DNA from: an uncultured Alistipes sp. | GTDB taxonomy: Bacteria > Bacteroidota > Bacteroidia > Bacteroidales > Rikenellaceae | Length of the DNA: 64,000 nt | Assembly: GCA_910587675.1 (NCBI GenBank) | Contig: CAJUMU010000004.1 | Coordinates: 62,001 to 126,000, forward strand | Reading direction: 5' to 3' | Part shown: positions 34,851-43,973 of the stretch, one piece after another | Layout: each line of letters begins with the position of its first letter | Position numbering within the stretch: the stretch's first letter is position 1 | Position numbers and translations under genes: made by a program | Notes under the pieces: generated by a model | What the model was told of the DNA's origin: nothing | What the model saw: the letters and a program-made list of their open reading frames with translations, nothing else | Databases searched by the model: none

Positions 34851-34946
34851 GGGCGGCAGCCTGCGAAGACCGAAAACGAGCGCACGCGAGATTTGCGGGC
34901 CTCCGCGGGGCGAGGCTGCGGCCCGCGCGACTCTCGCGAGTCGCAT
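34851..34946 (+). repeat. GC-rich gene-end repeat, copy 1
   Basis: Begins GGGCGGCAGCCTGCGAAGACC, then GGGCCTCCGCGGGGCGAGG, CTGCGGCCCG, and ends in a hairpin GCGACTC-TC-GCGAGTCGCA. Starts 4 bp after the antiporter stop. Same family as 37720-37816 (same strand) and 12839-12915 (other strand). Confidence 0.78.
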
Positions 34947-34992
34947 TGAAAGATTTATTGCGGTACAAGATTCCATATTTCGGCGCGGATAG

Positions 34993-35023
34993 TTTGAAAA
35001 CTATGCAAAAAGACATATATTTG
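34993..35023 (+). promoter_or_regulatory. Promoter of the isomerase lipoprotein gene
   Basis: TTTG (34993-34996), 19-bp spacer, TATATTTG (35016-35023); 49 bp before the ATG. Confidence 0.83.
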
Positions 35024-35072
35024 CCATTATTAAATCGCGACACGATTAAAACCAAATAAAAAAATCGAGATT

Positions 35073-36098
35073 ATGAACAAAATTACCAAACTCTTACTGG
35101 CCGCCGTGGCTGTGGTGACACTGGCATCGTGCGGCGGCAACGCAGCCAAGAAGAGCGAGTGCTGCGGCGCATGCAAGGACAATCTGCCCGTCGGATTGCA
35201 GCTTTACAGCATCCGCGACGACATGGCGAAGGATTTCAAAGGCACTCTTCAGAAAGTGAAGGACATGGGTTACGACGGCGTGGAGTTCGCCGGCCTGTTC
35301 GACAACTCGCCCGAGCAGATCAAGGCTTGGTGCAAGGAGATCGGTCTGGAGCCCGTTTCGGCTCACGTGCCTCTGGCCGACATGTTGGCCGACATCGACA
35401 AGGTGATCGCCGACTACAAGGCCATCGGTTGCCAATACATCGTGGTGCCTTACGTTACCGAGGAGCGTCGTCCGGGCGGCGATAAGTTCATGCAGATGAT
35501 CGAGGAGATCCGTTCTATCGGCGAGAAGGCGAAGGCGGCGGGCCTCACGTTGCTCTACCACAACCACGACTTCGAGTTCCAGAAGACCGAGAGCGGCGAG
35601 TTCGGCCTCGACTTCCTTTACAGCTCGGTTCCCGCCGACCTGTTGCAGACCGAATTAGACGAGTGCTGGGTGAAATACTCGGGACAGGATCCCGTGGCAT
35701 ATCTGCAAAAGTATGCGGGCCGCGCTCCCGTCGTTCACCTCAAGGACTACTTCGCCGAGGGCGAGCAGGACGGCGATCCCTATGCGCTCATCGGCCTGAA
35801 CGAGGGCGAGAAGAAGCAGAACACCGCATTCGAGTTCCGTCCTCTGGGCAGCGGCTTGCAGGATGTGCCCTCGCTGGTTGCGGCGGCCAAGCAGGCAGGC
35901 AGCAAGTGGCTCATCGTCGAGCAGGACAACCCCAGCATGGGCAAGACTCCGATGGAGTGCGTGGCAATGAGCATGGAGTACCTGAAGTCGATCACCGCAT
36001 GCTGCAACGGCAACGAGGCCGAGTGCAAAAACGCCGCGTGCGAGAAGACTGCGAGCAAGAAGGCCGAGTGCGACGGCGCATGCTGCTCGAAGAAATAA
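35073..36098 (+). CDS. Sugar phosphate isomerase/epimerase-like lipoprotein with Cys-rich ends
   Basis: 341 aa. Lipobox LASC (C20). The core (about 38-305) is an AP-endonuclease-2/xylose-isomerase-type TIM barrel (QLYSIRDDMAKDFKGTLQKVKDMGYDGVEFAG, LYHNHDFEF, VVHLKDYF, WLIVEQDNPS) with metal-binding His/Glu/Asp. Oddly, Cys-rich tips flank it: CCGAC right after the lipobox (C30, C31, C34) and seven Cys in the last 35 residues (ITACC..AEC..AAC..AEC..ACC). Its substrate is unknown. It is followed by a Gfo/Idh/MocA oxidoreductase, a frequent partner for modifying sugars. Confidence 0.85.
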   Translation: MNKITKLLLAAVAVVTLASCGGNAAKKSECCGACKDNLPVGLQLYSIRDDMAKDFKGTLQKVKDMGYDGVEFAGLFDNSPEQIKAWCKEIGLEPVSAHVPLADMLADIDKVIADYKAIGCQYIVVPYVTEERRPGGDKFMQMIEEIRSIGEKAKAAGLTLLYHNHDFEFQKTESGEFGLDFLYSSVPADLLQTELDECWVKYSGQDPVAYLQKYAGRAPVVHLKDYFAEGEQDGDPYALIGLNEGEKKQNTAFEFRPLGSGLQDVPSLVAAAKQAGSKWLIVEQDNPSMGKTPMECVAMSMEYLKSITACCNGNEAECKNAACEKTASKKAECDGACCSKK

Positions 36099-36130
36099 CG
36101 ACGTGGCGCGAAAGCGCGAGTCACGAAAGA

Positions 36131-36159
36131 AAGGTTGCCCGAAAACGGCAACCTTTTTT
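36131..36159 (+). terminator. Terminator after the isomerase lipoprotein gene
   Basis: Nine-bp stem (36131-36139 with 36147-36155) followed by a run of six T; 32 bp after the stop. Confidence 0.88.
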
Positions 36160-36336
36160 GGTACACCCTGCTTTTCGACTCAACGACGCGATGTCGGCAT
36201 ATAACGCGGCGGTCGGCAAAAATTACGGAAATATTCGATTTTTAGAAGTTTTTTGTTTCACCTAACCGATTTTTTGCATAACTTTACGGTAATTTGAAAA
36301 TCACTACAATTCACTAACCTGTAAAACTAAAGCATT

Positions 36337-37650
36337 ATGAGCTCAAAACTATCTCGCTTGGACTTCCTGCGCTATTCGGCGCTCGGAGCATCTACAATGA
36401 TACTGCCCCGCGCGGTGTCGGCGGCAGTCGCACCCAAGAAGCCGAAAAAAGGCGACGTAAACGATAAGATCAACATCGGTTTCATCGGATTGGGCCAGCA
36501 GGCTATCCACCTCCTTTCGGGATTCATCACCATCCCCGAAGTGCGCGTGATAGCGGGTTGCGACGTGTACGATATCAAGCGCGACCGTTTCGTCAACCGC
36601 GTTAACAAATATTACGGCGAGCAGGGAATAAAGAACAAGGTGGACATGTACATCAAGTTCGAAGATTTGCTCGCGCGTCCCGACATCGACGCCGTGGTGA
36701 TAGCCACTCCCGACCACCAGCATGCGCGCATCGCCATCGCAGCTTGCAAGGCGGGCAAGGATATATATCTCGAGAAGCCGCTCACGTTCACCATTTACGA
36801 GGGTCAGCGCCTGATCGAGGCCGTTCGCGCCAACAACCGCATACTTCAGGTGGGCAGCATGCAGCGTTCGATGGCGGAGTTCATCCACGCCGCGAACATC
36901 GTTCGCGAGGGACGTCTGGGCAAGATATCGCTCATCCACGCATACGTGGGTGAAGGCCCGAAACCCTATACCCTGCCCAAGCAGGAGGTGCCCGCGGGTC
37001 TGGATTGGGATCTGTGGCTCGGTCCCTTGGCCGACACATGGCACTACAACCATGAGTTGAATCCCCTCATCACCGCTAACGGCGGCGACGAGTGCTGGGG
37101 CGCATGGCGTTGGTATCAAGGTCTCGGCGGCGGGTTCACCACCGACTGGGGCGCGCACATGTTCGACATCGCCCAATGGTGTCTGGGCAAAGACGGTTCG
37201 GGTCCCGTGGAGATTCTGCCGCCCTCGGCCAGCCTGCACCGCTGCCTGACCTACCGTTACGACAACGGCGTGGAGATGATACAGAAAGATTTCGGCTACG
37301 GACAAGCCGTGAAGATTCAGGGCGAGAACGGATGGATCACCGTACGCCGCGGCGGATTCAACGCGTCGTCGCCCGACCTCATGCCGAGCGATGTGGATCA
37401 AAAGGCCGTTTACGAGACCAACGTACCCCACTACCAGAGCTTCGTGAACAGCATCCGTTCGCGTCGCGATCCGAGCGTACCCGTCGAGGTGGGCCACAGT
37501 TCGTGCACGGTATGCACCTTGGGTAACATCGCTTACGAGTTGAACCGTCCGCTGTCGTGGAACCCCATAGTTCAGAAGTTCATGAACAACGACGCCGAGG
37601 CCAACTCGAAACTCCACTACGAGTATCGCAAGCCTTACGAGCTGGAGTAA
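36337..37650 (+). CDS. Gfo/Idh/MocA family oxidoreductase (exported)
   Basis: 437 aa. N-terminal Tat-like leader (SRLDFLRYSALGASTMIL, only one of the two arginines), then an NAD(P)-binding Rossmann domain (NIGFIGLGQQAIHLL), the EKPLTF motif with the catalytic Lys, and a C-terminal alpha/beta domain (TTDWGAHMFDIAQW). The family oxidises sugars or modifies glycosides; the exported form is common in Bacteroidetes. It has its own start after the preceding terminator. Confidence 0.87.
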   Translation: MSSKLSRLDFLRYSALGASTMILPRAVSAAVAPKKPKKGDVNDKINIGFIGLGQQAIHLLSGFITIPEVRVIAGCDVYDIKRDRFVNRVNKYYGEQGIKNKVDMYIKFEDLLARPDIDAVVIATPDHQHARIAIAACKAGKDIYLEKPLTFTIYEGQRLIEAVRANNRILQVGSMQRSMAEFIHAANIVREGRLGKISLIHAYVGEGPKPYTLPKQEVPAGLDWDLWLGPLADTWHYNHELNPLITANGGDECWGAWRWYQGLGGGFTTDWGAHMFDIAQWCLGKDGSGPVEILPPSASLHRCLTYRYDNGVEMIQKDFGYGQAVKIQGENGWITVRRGGFNASSPDLMPSDVDQKAVYETNVPHYQSFVNSIRSRRDPSVPVEVGHSSCTVCTLGNIAYELNRPLSWNPIVQKFMNNDAEANSKLHYEYRKPYELE

Positions 37651-37680
37651 CATATCGCTCCTCGCAGCGATTATCTCCCG

Positions 37681-37707
37681 CGCCGCGCCCGATTGTCGGG
37701 CGCGGCG
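37681..37707 (+). terminator. Terminator of the oxidoreductase gene
   Basis: 12-bp perfect stem (37681-37692 with 37696-37707), followed by TTTCGTT. Confidence 0.78.
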
Positions 37708-37719
37708 TTTCGTTGCCAC

Positions 37720-37816
37720 GGGCCGCAGACTGCGGAAGACCGCGCGTGAGCATTCACGAACGACAGCGGGCCTCCGCGGGGCGAGGTTGCGGCCCGCGCG
37801 ACTCTGCGAGTCGCAT
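37720..37816 (+). repeat. GC-rich gene-end repeat, copy 2
   Basis: GGGCCGCAGACTGCGGAAGACC, then a less similar middle, then GGGCCTCCGCGGGGCGAGG, TTGCGGCCCG, and a hairpin around GACTCTGCGAGTC. It lies between the two terminators of the convergent oxidoreductase and tdh genes. Confidence 0.78.
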
Positions 37817-37828
37817 TCGCCCAAAAAA

Positions 37829-37861
37829 GAGCGCCGCCCGACGAATTGTCGGGCGGCGCTC
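37829..37861 (-). terminator. tdh terminator
   Basis: 14-bp perfect stem (37829-37842 with 37848-37861), followed on the minus strand by six T (37823-37828). Confidence 0.88.
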
Positions 37862-37887
37862 GCTCTCAACTATTACTATTATTGCCT

Positions 37888-38832
37888 TTACGCAAGATTC
37901 TTGGCTCTCACGGCGCGCAGCATATCGTCGGTCATCGACGACAGATCCCACTGCGGCTTCCAACCCCACTCCTCGCGGGCGCAGGTGTCGTCCAGTTTGT
38001 TGGGCCAACTCTCGGCTATCGACTGCTTCACCAGATCAATGTTGTAAACCATCTCGAATTCGGGAATACGCTTGCGTATCTCCTCATATATCATGTCGGG
38101 CGTAAAGCTCATCGAGGCGATATTGAAGCTGTTGCGGTGGCGCAACTTCACGGGGTCGGCCTCCATCAACTCGACCATCGCGCGCAATGCGTCGGGCATA
38201 TACATCATATCCATGTAAACGTCGCGAACGGGGCACACGAAACGCTCGCCCTTAACTGCCGAATAGTAGATCTCCACGGCGTAATCCGTCGTGCCGCCGC
38301 CCGGGAGGGTCACGTTCGAAATAATACCCGGGAATCGCACTGAACGGGTATCGACGCCGAAACGGGTATGGTAGTAGTTCGACAGCAGCTCGCCCGTCAC
38401 CTTGCATACTCCGTAAACCGTATCGGGCTGCATCACCACATCCTGCGGGGTGTTGTCGCGGGGGAAATCGCCGCCGAATGCTCCGATAGAGCTGGGAGTG
38501 AACAGCGAGCAATTGTACTGACGCGCCACCTCCAACGAATTGGTCAACGCTCCGATGTTGATCTTCCACGCCAACGTGGGGTTCTTCTCGCCCGTGGCCG
38601 ACAGCAGCGCCACCAGATTGAAAATCGCGTCGACGCCGTACTTATGCACCAGCAAAGCGTATCGCTCCGAGTCGAGCGCATCGAGCTGTTCGAACGGACC
38701 GTCCGCAGCCAACTTCTCCGACGGTTTCAAATCGGCGGCAATCACGTTGGCTCCGCCGTAAATCCCACGCAGATAGGTTACCAATTCGGAACCGATCTGA
38801 CCTCCTGCACCTACAATAAGTATCTTTTTCAT
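37888..38832 (-). CDS. tdh: SDR-type L-threonine 3-dehydrogenase
   Basis: 314 aa extended SDR. NAD-binding GAGGQIGSELV (8-18), ALLSATGEKNP, TPSSIGAFG, catalytic YGVCKVTGE, RFPGIIS, and GGGTTDYAVEIYY. The SATGEKNP and GGGTTDYAV motifs are those of the UDP-galactose-epimerase-like threonine dehydrogenases known from Flavobacterium, rather than of sugar epimerases. It oxidises threonine to 2-amino-3-ketobutyrate. Single gene with a strong terminator. Confidence 0.86.
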   Translation of the reverse strand: MKKILIVGAGGQIGSELVTYLRGIYGGANVIAADLKPSEKLAADGPFEQLDALDSERYALLVHKYGVDAIFNLVALLSATGEKNPTLAWKINIGALTNSLEVARQYNCSLFTPSSIGAFGGDFPRDNTPQDVVMQPDTVYGVCKVTGELLSNYYHTRFGVDTRSVRFPGIISNVTLPGGGTTDYAVEIYYSAVKGERFVCPVRDVYMDMMYMPDALRAMVELMEADPVKLRHRNSFNIASMSFTPDMIYEEIRKRIPEFEMVYNIDLVKQSIAESWPNKLDDTCAREEWGWKPQWDLSSMTDDMLRAVRAKNLA

Positions 38833-38923
38833 AAGAAACGTTTACAAATCGACCGTAAAGGTAGTGTTTTTTATTAAAATCCGTTAGCGATGAGTCTGTT
38901 TTTTACATTTTTATGCAAGAAAA

Positions 38924-38951
38924 TCGACCGATCCGCGAGCGAATCGGTCGA
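38924..38951 (-). terminator. cydAB operon terminator
   Basis: Stem around 38924-38932 with 38943-38951, extended by a short inner CGC/GCG. The minus strand continues ATTTTC. 21 bp after the cydB stop. Confidence 0.7.
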
Positions 38952-38971
38952 AAAAGTCGCAAAACGGGACC

Positions 38972-40108
38972 TCAATGCCCGTCGGAATCGAGATCGCAGA
39001 CCGTAATGGGCTTGGTCAGCGCACGCCACACATACCATATATAAGCCACCACGACGGGGATGAAGAGCGACACCACGCCCATCGCCTTAAGCGTGAATTC
39101 GCTCGACGACGAATCGGCTATCGTGAGCGACGATGCGGGATCCGACAGCGACGGATAGTAACACGTGTCGTTCCACCCCGCGCAGAGCAGCAACCCCAGC
39201 ACCGCGAGGATGCTACCCGCTCCGCTGAACCACACGGCGCGGCGGCTGCGCTTGGCGCCGAGAACGATCCCGCAAAGCACCGCAACCACCCCGACCAGAA
39301 ACACTGCCGCCACGGCAGGCATGTCGATGAAGTTCTTGAGATACTTATCTTTCACGGCCGACACGACGCCCGTCGCGGGATCGTAACCGTATCCCGTCGA
39401 GAGCAGTATCGACGCGACGAAAACCGAAAAAAAGCACAGAAACAGCAGGGCCGTCGGCACGGAGCGACGCGACGCGCGGCGACGGATTCCCTCGTCGTCG
39501 ATATTGTTTATGAAGAAGTGCAACGCCAACAACTGAGACAGCAGCACGACCGCCACGCCGAGGCAGACGTTGCGGTAGTCGGCAACGGCCTCCAGACCGT
39601 GCCAAGGCGACATCCAGCGCGAGATGATCATATCGCCGCCGAGCAACACCATATTGGATCTGTCGACGGTGAAATTCGCCCCCGTAAAGAATGTGCCGAC
39701 GGCTATGCCCGACAGCAGCGGACCGAGCAGGCCGTTAATAATCAAAAAGGCGTTGAACGTCCGTTCGCCGAAAAGGTTGGCGGGTTTGCGTCGGTACTCG
39801 TACGCCACGGCCTGAATGACGAAGACAAACAGAATGGCGAACCAAACGTAATAGGCGCCGCCGAAGCTGGTCGAATAGAACAACGGAAACGAAGCGAAGA
39901 ATGCGCCGCCGAAGGTTACGAGCGTGGTGAACGTCAACTCCCACTTGCGGCCCAGCGCGCTCGCGATGAGCTCGCGGCCGTCGGCGGTGCACCCGAGCGT
40001 ATAGAGGAGGCTTTGACCGCCCTGCACGAACATCAGGAACACGAACAACGCGCCGAGCAACGATATGATGAACCACCAATAGTGCTGAAGGAAAGATAAT
40101 GTAATCAT
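38972..40108 (-). CDS. cydB: Cytochrome bd ubiquinol oxidase subunit II
   Basis: 378 aa with about nine membrane segments. Typical start (LQHYWWFIISLLGALFVFLMFVQGGQSLL) and later motifs (LTFTTLVTFGGAFFASFPLFYS, GLEAVADYRN). Pairs with CydA to form the high-affinity quinol oxidase used at traces of oxygen. Six bp after cydA. Confidence 0.94.
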   Translation of the reverse strand: MITLSFLQHYWWFIISLLGALFVFLMFVQGGQSLLYTLGCTADGRELIASALGRKWELTFTTLVTFGGAFFASFPLFYSTSFGGAYYVWFAILFVFVIQAVAYEYRRKPANLFGERTFNAFLIINGLLGPLLSGIAVGTFFTGANFTVDRSNMVLLGGDMIISRWMSPWHGLEAVADYRNVCLGVAVVLLSQLLALHFFINNIDDEGIRRRASRRSVPTALLFLCFFSVFVASILLSTGYGYDPATGVVSAVKDKYLKNFIDMPAVAAVFLVGVVAVLCGIVLGAKRSRRAVWFSGAGSILAVLGLLLCAGWNDTCYYPSLSDPASSLTIADSSSSEFTLKAMGVVSLFIPVVVAYIWYVWRALTKPITVCDLDSDGH

Positions 40109-40114
40109 AATCGT

Positions 40115-41677
40115 CTATTTTTTATCGGGTCCGATACTTATCTGTTTGAACATGATGCTGAGCTCGGCCGCGAGCAGCGCGGTGAACAGTGCGAGCAAAA
40201 CGAAGAAGGTGGTTTTGACCGAAGCGATCGACATGCTCGATATGGCCACCGACACGGGCATGAGGTTCTGTATGGCCCACGGCTGACGCCCCATCTCGGT
40301 AACGACCCATCCCGCCTCCGATGCCAGATAGGCCAGCGGCACCGACCATATCATGATCCGAAGCAACCACCTGCTGCGCGCCAACATGCCACGGCGCAGA
40401 AACCACGCCACCGCAGCGAACAAAGCGATGAAGAAAACGCCCGCGCCAACCATAATGCGGAACGAGTAAAACACCATCGGCACGTTCGGCACGCTCTCGC
40501 GCGGCGAGGTAAGATAACCGTACCCCAAATAGGCGAAATAGTCCTTCAGGAACGCGGCGCCCTCGCTCGCGGCAGGGTCGAACGATCTTGCTATCGCCGC
40601 AGCCTCCGCCTCGTCGCCGCGCCGCAACGCCTCGCGATAGCGAGCCAACTCCCCTATCGCCCGACGGCCGCGCTCCATCTTCTCCGACACCGACATTATG
40701 CCCCGTTCGGCGTTGCCGTCGACCAGATCGTTTATGCCCGCCACATAGGCGTCGGCATCGCGATAACTCATGAAAGACAACATCGCGGGAATCTCGACAT
40801 CGAATCTGTACACATCGCCCGCCTCGCGCTCCGCCTCGGGGCGCAACACTCCGATCAAGGTGAGCGGCGCACGCTCCCTACCGTCGTACAAAGCCTCCAT
40901 AGCCGCCAGTTTCATGGGCTGCACATCGGCGACCACGGCTCCCGAACGGTCGCCCGAGAGGGCCGCGACGAGCGAAAACACCAGACCGAAAACGGCGGCG
41001 ACCTTGATGCTCCTCTCGGCCATCGACCGCTCGCACCCCCGCAACAGATACCACGCCGAGACGCCAAGCACGAACACCGCGGACAGCACGAACGACGAAG
41101 TGACGGTATGCGAGAATTTGTTTATCGCCACGGGCGACAGCAACACGTCGAAGAAAGAGGTCATCTCGTAACGCACCGTCGCGGGATTAAAGGTACACCC
41201 TATGGGATACTGCATCCACGCGTTTGCCACCAAAATCCACAACGCCGACAGATTGGCGCCGATGGCCGTCAGCCATGTCGAGGCAAGGTGGAAACCGCGG
41301 CTCACGCGCCCCCAGCCGAAAAACATGACGGCGAAGAACGTCGCTTCGAGGAAAAAGGCCATGATGCCCTCGATAGCCAGCGGCGCGCCGAAGATATCAC
41401 CTACGAAATGGGAATAATTGGACCAGTTGGTGCCGAATTCGAATTCGAGGATAAGTCCCGTCGCCACGCCGATGGCGAAATTGACGGCGAACAGACGCAT
41501 CCAGAACTTGGTCGTCCGCAACCACTCCTCATTTCCCGTCCGCACATAGGCTGTCTCCATAACGGCGCACAGGATACTCAATCCCAGCGTCAGAGGCACG
41601 AAAAGCCAATGGTAGGCAGCCGTCATGGCGAATTGCGCCCGCGACCAATCGACTACCGACATAAGATCCGCAACCAT
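40115..41677 (-). CDS. cydA: Cytochrome bd ubiquinol oxidase subunit I
   Basis: 520 aa. N-terminal DWSRAQFAMTAAYHWLFVPLTLGLS with the heme b595 His. The quinol-binding region and GRQPW (in VVTEMGRQPWAIQNLM) are intact. About nine transmembrane helices with a periplasmic Q-loop (about 250-370) of acidic/basic residues. It reduces oxygen to water with quinol. An alternative ATG lies five codons in. Operon DUF4492-cydA-cydB. Confidence 0.95.
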   Translation of the reverse strand: MVADLMSVVDWSRAQFAMTAAYHWLFVPLTLGLSILCAVMETAYVRTGNEEWLRTTKFWMRLFAVNFAIGVATGLILEFEFGTNWSNYSHFVGDIFGAPLAIEGIMAFFLEATFFAVMFFGWGRVSRGFHLASTWLTAIGANLSALWILVANAWMQYPIGCTFNPATVRYEMTSFFDVLLSPVAINKFSHTVTSSFVLSAVFVLGVSAWYLLRGCERSMAERSIKVAAVFGLVFSLVAALSGDRSGAVVADVQPMKLAAMEALYDGRERAPLTLIGVLRPEAEREAGDVYRFDVEIPAMLSFMSYRDADAYVAGINDLVDGNAERGIMSVSEKMERGRRAIGELARYREALRRGDEAEAAAIARSFDPAASEGAAFLKDYFAYLGYGYLTSPRESVPNVPMVFYSFRIMVGAGVFFIALFAAVAWFLRRGMLARSRWLLRIMIWSVPLAYLASEAGWVVTEMGRQPWAIQNLMPVSVAISSMSIASVKTTFFVLLALFTALLAAELSIMFKQISIGPDKK

Positions 41678-41695
41678 GATTTTATAGTTTAATAA

Positions 41696-41923
41696 TTACT
41701 CGATATTCTCCGTCATTCTCTCCATAACCGCCGAGGCGCGTTCCGAATCGTCCATGCCGCCCGTCGCGGGCGCAAAGAACAACAATCGCAACACGACGAA
41801 TATCACGACCAATTTTATGACGATCACGAGCCACAGCGTGCGCCCGACATCCATCGCGCGGAATCCGTCGCGATAGAATCGGAACACCCTCGAAAACATA
41901 TTGTCGGCATCGTTACGTTTCAT
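41696..41923 (-). CDS. DUF4492 small membrane protein upstream of cydA
   Basis: 75 aa: a basic N-terminus (FSRVFRFYRDGFRAMDVGRTLW), one strong transmembrane helix (LVIVIKLVVIFVVLRLLFF) and an acidic tail. This is the DUF4492 pattern, found next to cydAB in Bacteroidetes. It probably helps assemble or stabilise the oxidase, like CydX-type small subunits, but that is inference. 18 bp before cydA. Confidence 0.82.
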   Translation of the reverse strand: MKRNDADNMFSRVFRFYRDGFRAMDVGRTLWLVIVIKLVVIFVVLRLLFFAPATGGMDDSERASAVMERMTENIE

Positions 41924-42062
41924 GCAAATCGTCGTTCGGTCATCATCCGCATCCGTATCGTTCGGTCACGGAATTTCAAAAATAATGAATATCCGCTCTC
42001 CGACAATACCGCGAAACCTTTTGAGCATAAAATGAGTCTCGAACGAGCATAGGCGGCAATAT

Positions 42063-42093
42063 TTTGCAAACAAAATATAATTCGCTTACTTTG
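42063..42093 (+). promoter_or_regulatory. Probable promoter of the GNAT gene
   Basis: TTTG (42063-42066), about 20-bp spacer, then TACTTTG (42087-42093), one base short of the -7 consensus; 24 bp before the ATG. Confidence 0.5.
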
Positions 42094-42117
42094 CAGAACA
42101 AACCGATTTTGACAACA

Positions 42118-42675
42118 ATGAACGAACCGCACGCAACACCCGTTATCGACACTCCCCGACTCCGACTGAGACCGTTCCGCGAGGAGGATCTCGACCGATT
42201 GTTCGAATGCGCGCGCAACCCCGTGCTCGGCGACCGCGCGGGATGGAAACCGCACGAGACCCGCGAGGAGTCGGAGACGATTCTTCACGAAGTTTTTCTC
42301 GGCAAAGAGACCACTTGGGCGATAGAGTCGCGTGAAAACAATCTGCTTATCGGCACCGTCGGGCTCATCACCGATCCCAAACGCGAGAACACGGGATTAC
42401 GCATGATAGGATATTGGCTCGACCAACCCTACTGGGGCCGCGGTTTCATGCGCGAAGCCTCGGTGGCCGCGCTCGACCACGCGTTCCGCACATTGCGTAT
42501 GCCGGCCGTCACGGCCACGTGTTATCCCGACAACGACCGTTCGCACGGTCTGTTGCTGCGATTGGGATTCGAGCCGGAAGGGACTCTGCGCATGGCCGAC
42601 AAAGACCGCCACGGAACGCTGCGCGACCTGCTGTCGTTCATACTTACACGCGAAAAATTTTTATCAACTCATTAA
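42118..42675 (+). CDS. GNAT family N-acetyltransferase (RimJ/RimL type)
   Basis: 185 aa. Starts with the characteristic TPRLRLRPFREEDLDRLFE. Acetyl-CoA motif region MIGYWLDQPYWGRGFMREASVAALDHAF, then CYPDNDRSHGLLLRLGFEPEG. Fits the RimJ/L-like acetyltransferase subgroup that modifies protein N-termini or small molecules; target unknown. The cyclophilin gene follows 5 bp later. Confidence 0.88.
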   Translation: MNEPHATPVIDTPRLRLRPFREEDLDRLFECARNPVLGDRAGWKPHETREESETILHEVFLGKETTWAIESRENNLLIGTVGLITDPKRENTGLRMIGYWLDQPYWGRGFMREASVAALDHAFRTLRMPAVTATCYPDNDRSHGLLLRLGFEPEGTLRMADKDRHGTLRDLLSFILTREKFLSTH

Positions 42676-42680
42676 ACGAT

Positions 42681-43118
42681 ATGAAATACGCAATCATTTC
42701 TACCGAAAAAGGCGACATGAAAGCCGAACTGTACGAAAAGGAGACCCCGATAGCGGTAGCCAACTTCATCAAATTGGCCGAGAGCCGCTTTTACGACGGA
42801 CTGACATTCCATCGCGTCATTCCCGACTTCGTAATACAGGGCGGATGCCCCAAAGGCGACGGCACGGGAGGCCCGGGTTACACCATAAAATGCGAAACCG
42901 ACGCCGAACGCCAATATCACGACCGCGGCGTGCTGTCGATGGCACATCGCGGCAAGGACACTGGCGGATCGCAGTTCTTCATCTGCCACAATCGCCGCAA
43001 CACGCAACATCTGGACGGAGTGCACACCTGCTTCGGATGCGTGACGGAGGGTTTGGACGTCATAGACGACATTCGCCCGGGCGACCTCATACTATCGATC
43101 TCGATCGTCGAGGAGTAA
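42681..43118 (+). CDS. Cyclophilin-type peptidyl-prolyl isomerase
   Basis: 145 aa single-domain cyclophilin without a signal peptide, so cytoplasmic. Catalytic and binding motifs: FHRVIPDFVIQGGCPKGDGTGGPGY (with the active-site Arg), RGVLSMAHRGKDTGGSQFFI and HLDGVHTCFG. The conserved Trp-or-Leu position is His (QHLDG) as in many bacterial forms. Five bp after the GNAT gene, so probably cotranscribed. Confidence 0.93.
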   Translation: MKYAIISTEKGDMKAELYEKETPIAVANFIKLAESRFYDGLTFHRVIPDFVIQGGCPKGDGTGGPGYTIKCETDAERQYHDRGVLSMAHRGKDTGGSQFFICHNRRNTQHLDGVHTCFGCVTEGLDVIDDIRPGDLILSISIVEE

Positions 43119-43290
43119 CCCTCAATCGGAGCGGCGATGCCGCTCCGATTTCGTTTGTTCCATGCCGACTTCGTCGCGCGAGCGGTCAGCGATACGATAT
43201 TCAGGCATTCGACCGACACTCGCAACACACTATCGATTACGCATTTATCGCGGGAACGCAAAATTCGCCCCGAAATTTCTCTCGAAAAAA

Positions 43291-43321
43291 TTTGGATAAC
43301 GAAAAATTTGATATATCTTTG
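43291..43321 (+). promoter_or_regulatory. tRNA-Gly promoter
   Basis: TTTG (43291-43294), 19-bp spacer, TATCTTTG (43314-43321); 45 bp before the tRNA. Confidence 0.82.
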
Positions 43322-43366
43322 CACTCGCAATCGGGTCACAAGGCGGCGGTTGCAGAATGAAGTACT

Positions 43367-43439
43367 GCGGAAATAGCTCAGTTGGTAGAGCACAACCTTG
43401 CCAAGGTTGGGGTCGCGAGTTCGAGTCTCGTTTTCCGCT
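43367..43439 (+). tRNA. tRNA-Gly (anticodon GCC)
   Basis: Complete cloverleaf: acceptor GCGGAAA/TTTCCGC, D-arm GCTC...GAGC, anticodon stem CAACC/GGTTG with loop TTGCCAA (anticodon GCC), T-arm with GTTCGAG. No CCA encoded; discriminator T. An AT-rich foreign-looking region starts directly after it. Confidence 0.97.
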
Positions 43440-43446
43440 CAAAAAC

Positions 43447-43472
43447 AAGAGGATTGAGAAATCAGTCCTCTT
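43447..43472 (+). terminator. tRNA-Gly terminator
   Basis: 11-bp stem (43447-43457 with 43462-43472, one G-T), loop GAAA, then a T-rich run. Confidence 0.85.
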
Positions 43473-43973
43473 TTCTTTTGTTTGTTGGCGAATTGCGGCA
43501 AAACGCTGTTTTATGCCGTTAACGATCTGTTAACCGATCTCAGGTTAGAAAACTCAAGATACGAATACGCTTCCGAACAATCCTATTTATTTTAGATTTT
43601 TCTCGGTTTGGCTTAACCGATTGAGGAATAAACTTTTAGCGAATTATTTGACAATCGCGGTAACAAGTTGGCAACTATTCGAATTTCAGCGTTTTACGTT
43701 GCATGCTGCCAAATAACTCTTTCTGATTACAAAAAAGTAAAATTGTTTGAACAAGCAATAAATTACATGCTACTTTTTATGCCGACATTACATTTCCCAC
43801 ACTTCAAGAAAAAGCAAGCTATTTGAAGCAAGGTATAAAGATAAGTGTTTTTGTGGGACTTAAAATGAAATAATCCCATACAAAAAATCAATCAAAATAT
43901 TGTGTGAATAAAGAAGTATTATTATATTTGCATTATACAAGATATTCAATACAATAGTGATAATACCCATGTT
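43473..43973. other. AT-rich intergenic stretch before the PadR-like gene
   Basis: About 500 bp with no believable gene on either strand. Composition is clearly more AT-rich than the flanks. The only signal seen is the promoter at its end (43899-43930). Confidence 0.6.
43899..43930 (+). promoter_or_regulatory. Promoter of the PadR-like gene
   Basis: ATTG (43899-43902), 20-bp spacer, TATATTTG (43923-43930); 43 bp before the ATG. Confidence 0.75.

Noticed and set aside
43245..43448. Minus-strand ORF over tRNA-Gly
   Set aside because: A common artefact of reading a tRNA on the opposite strand.
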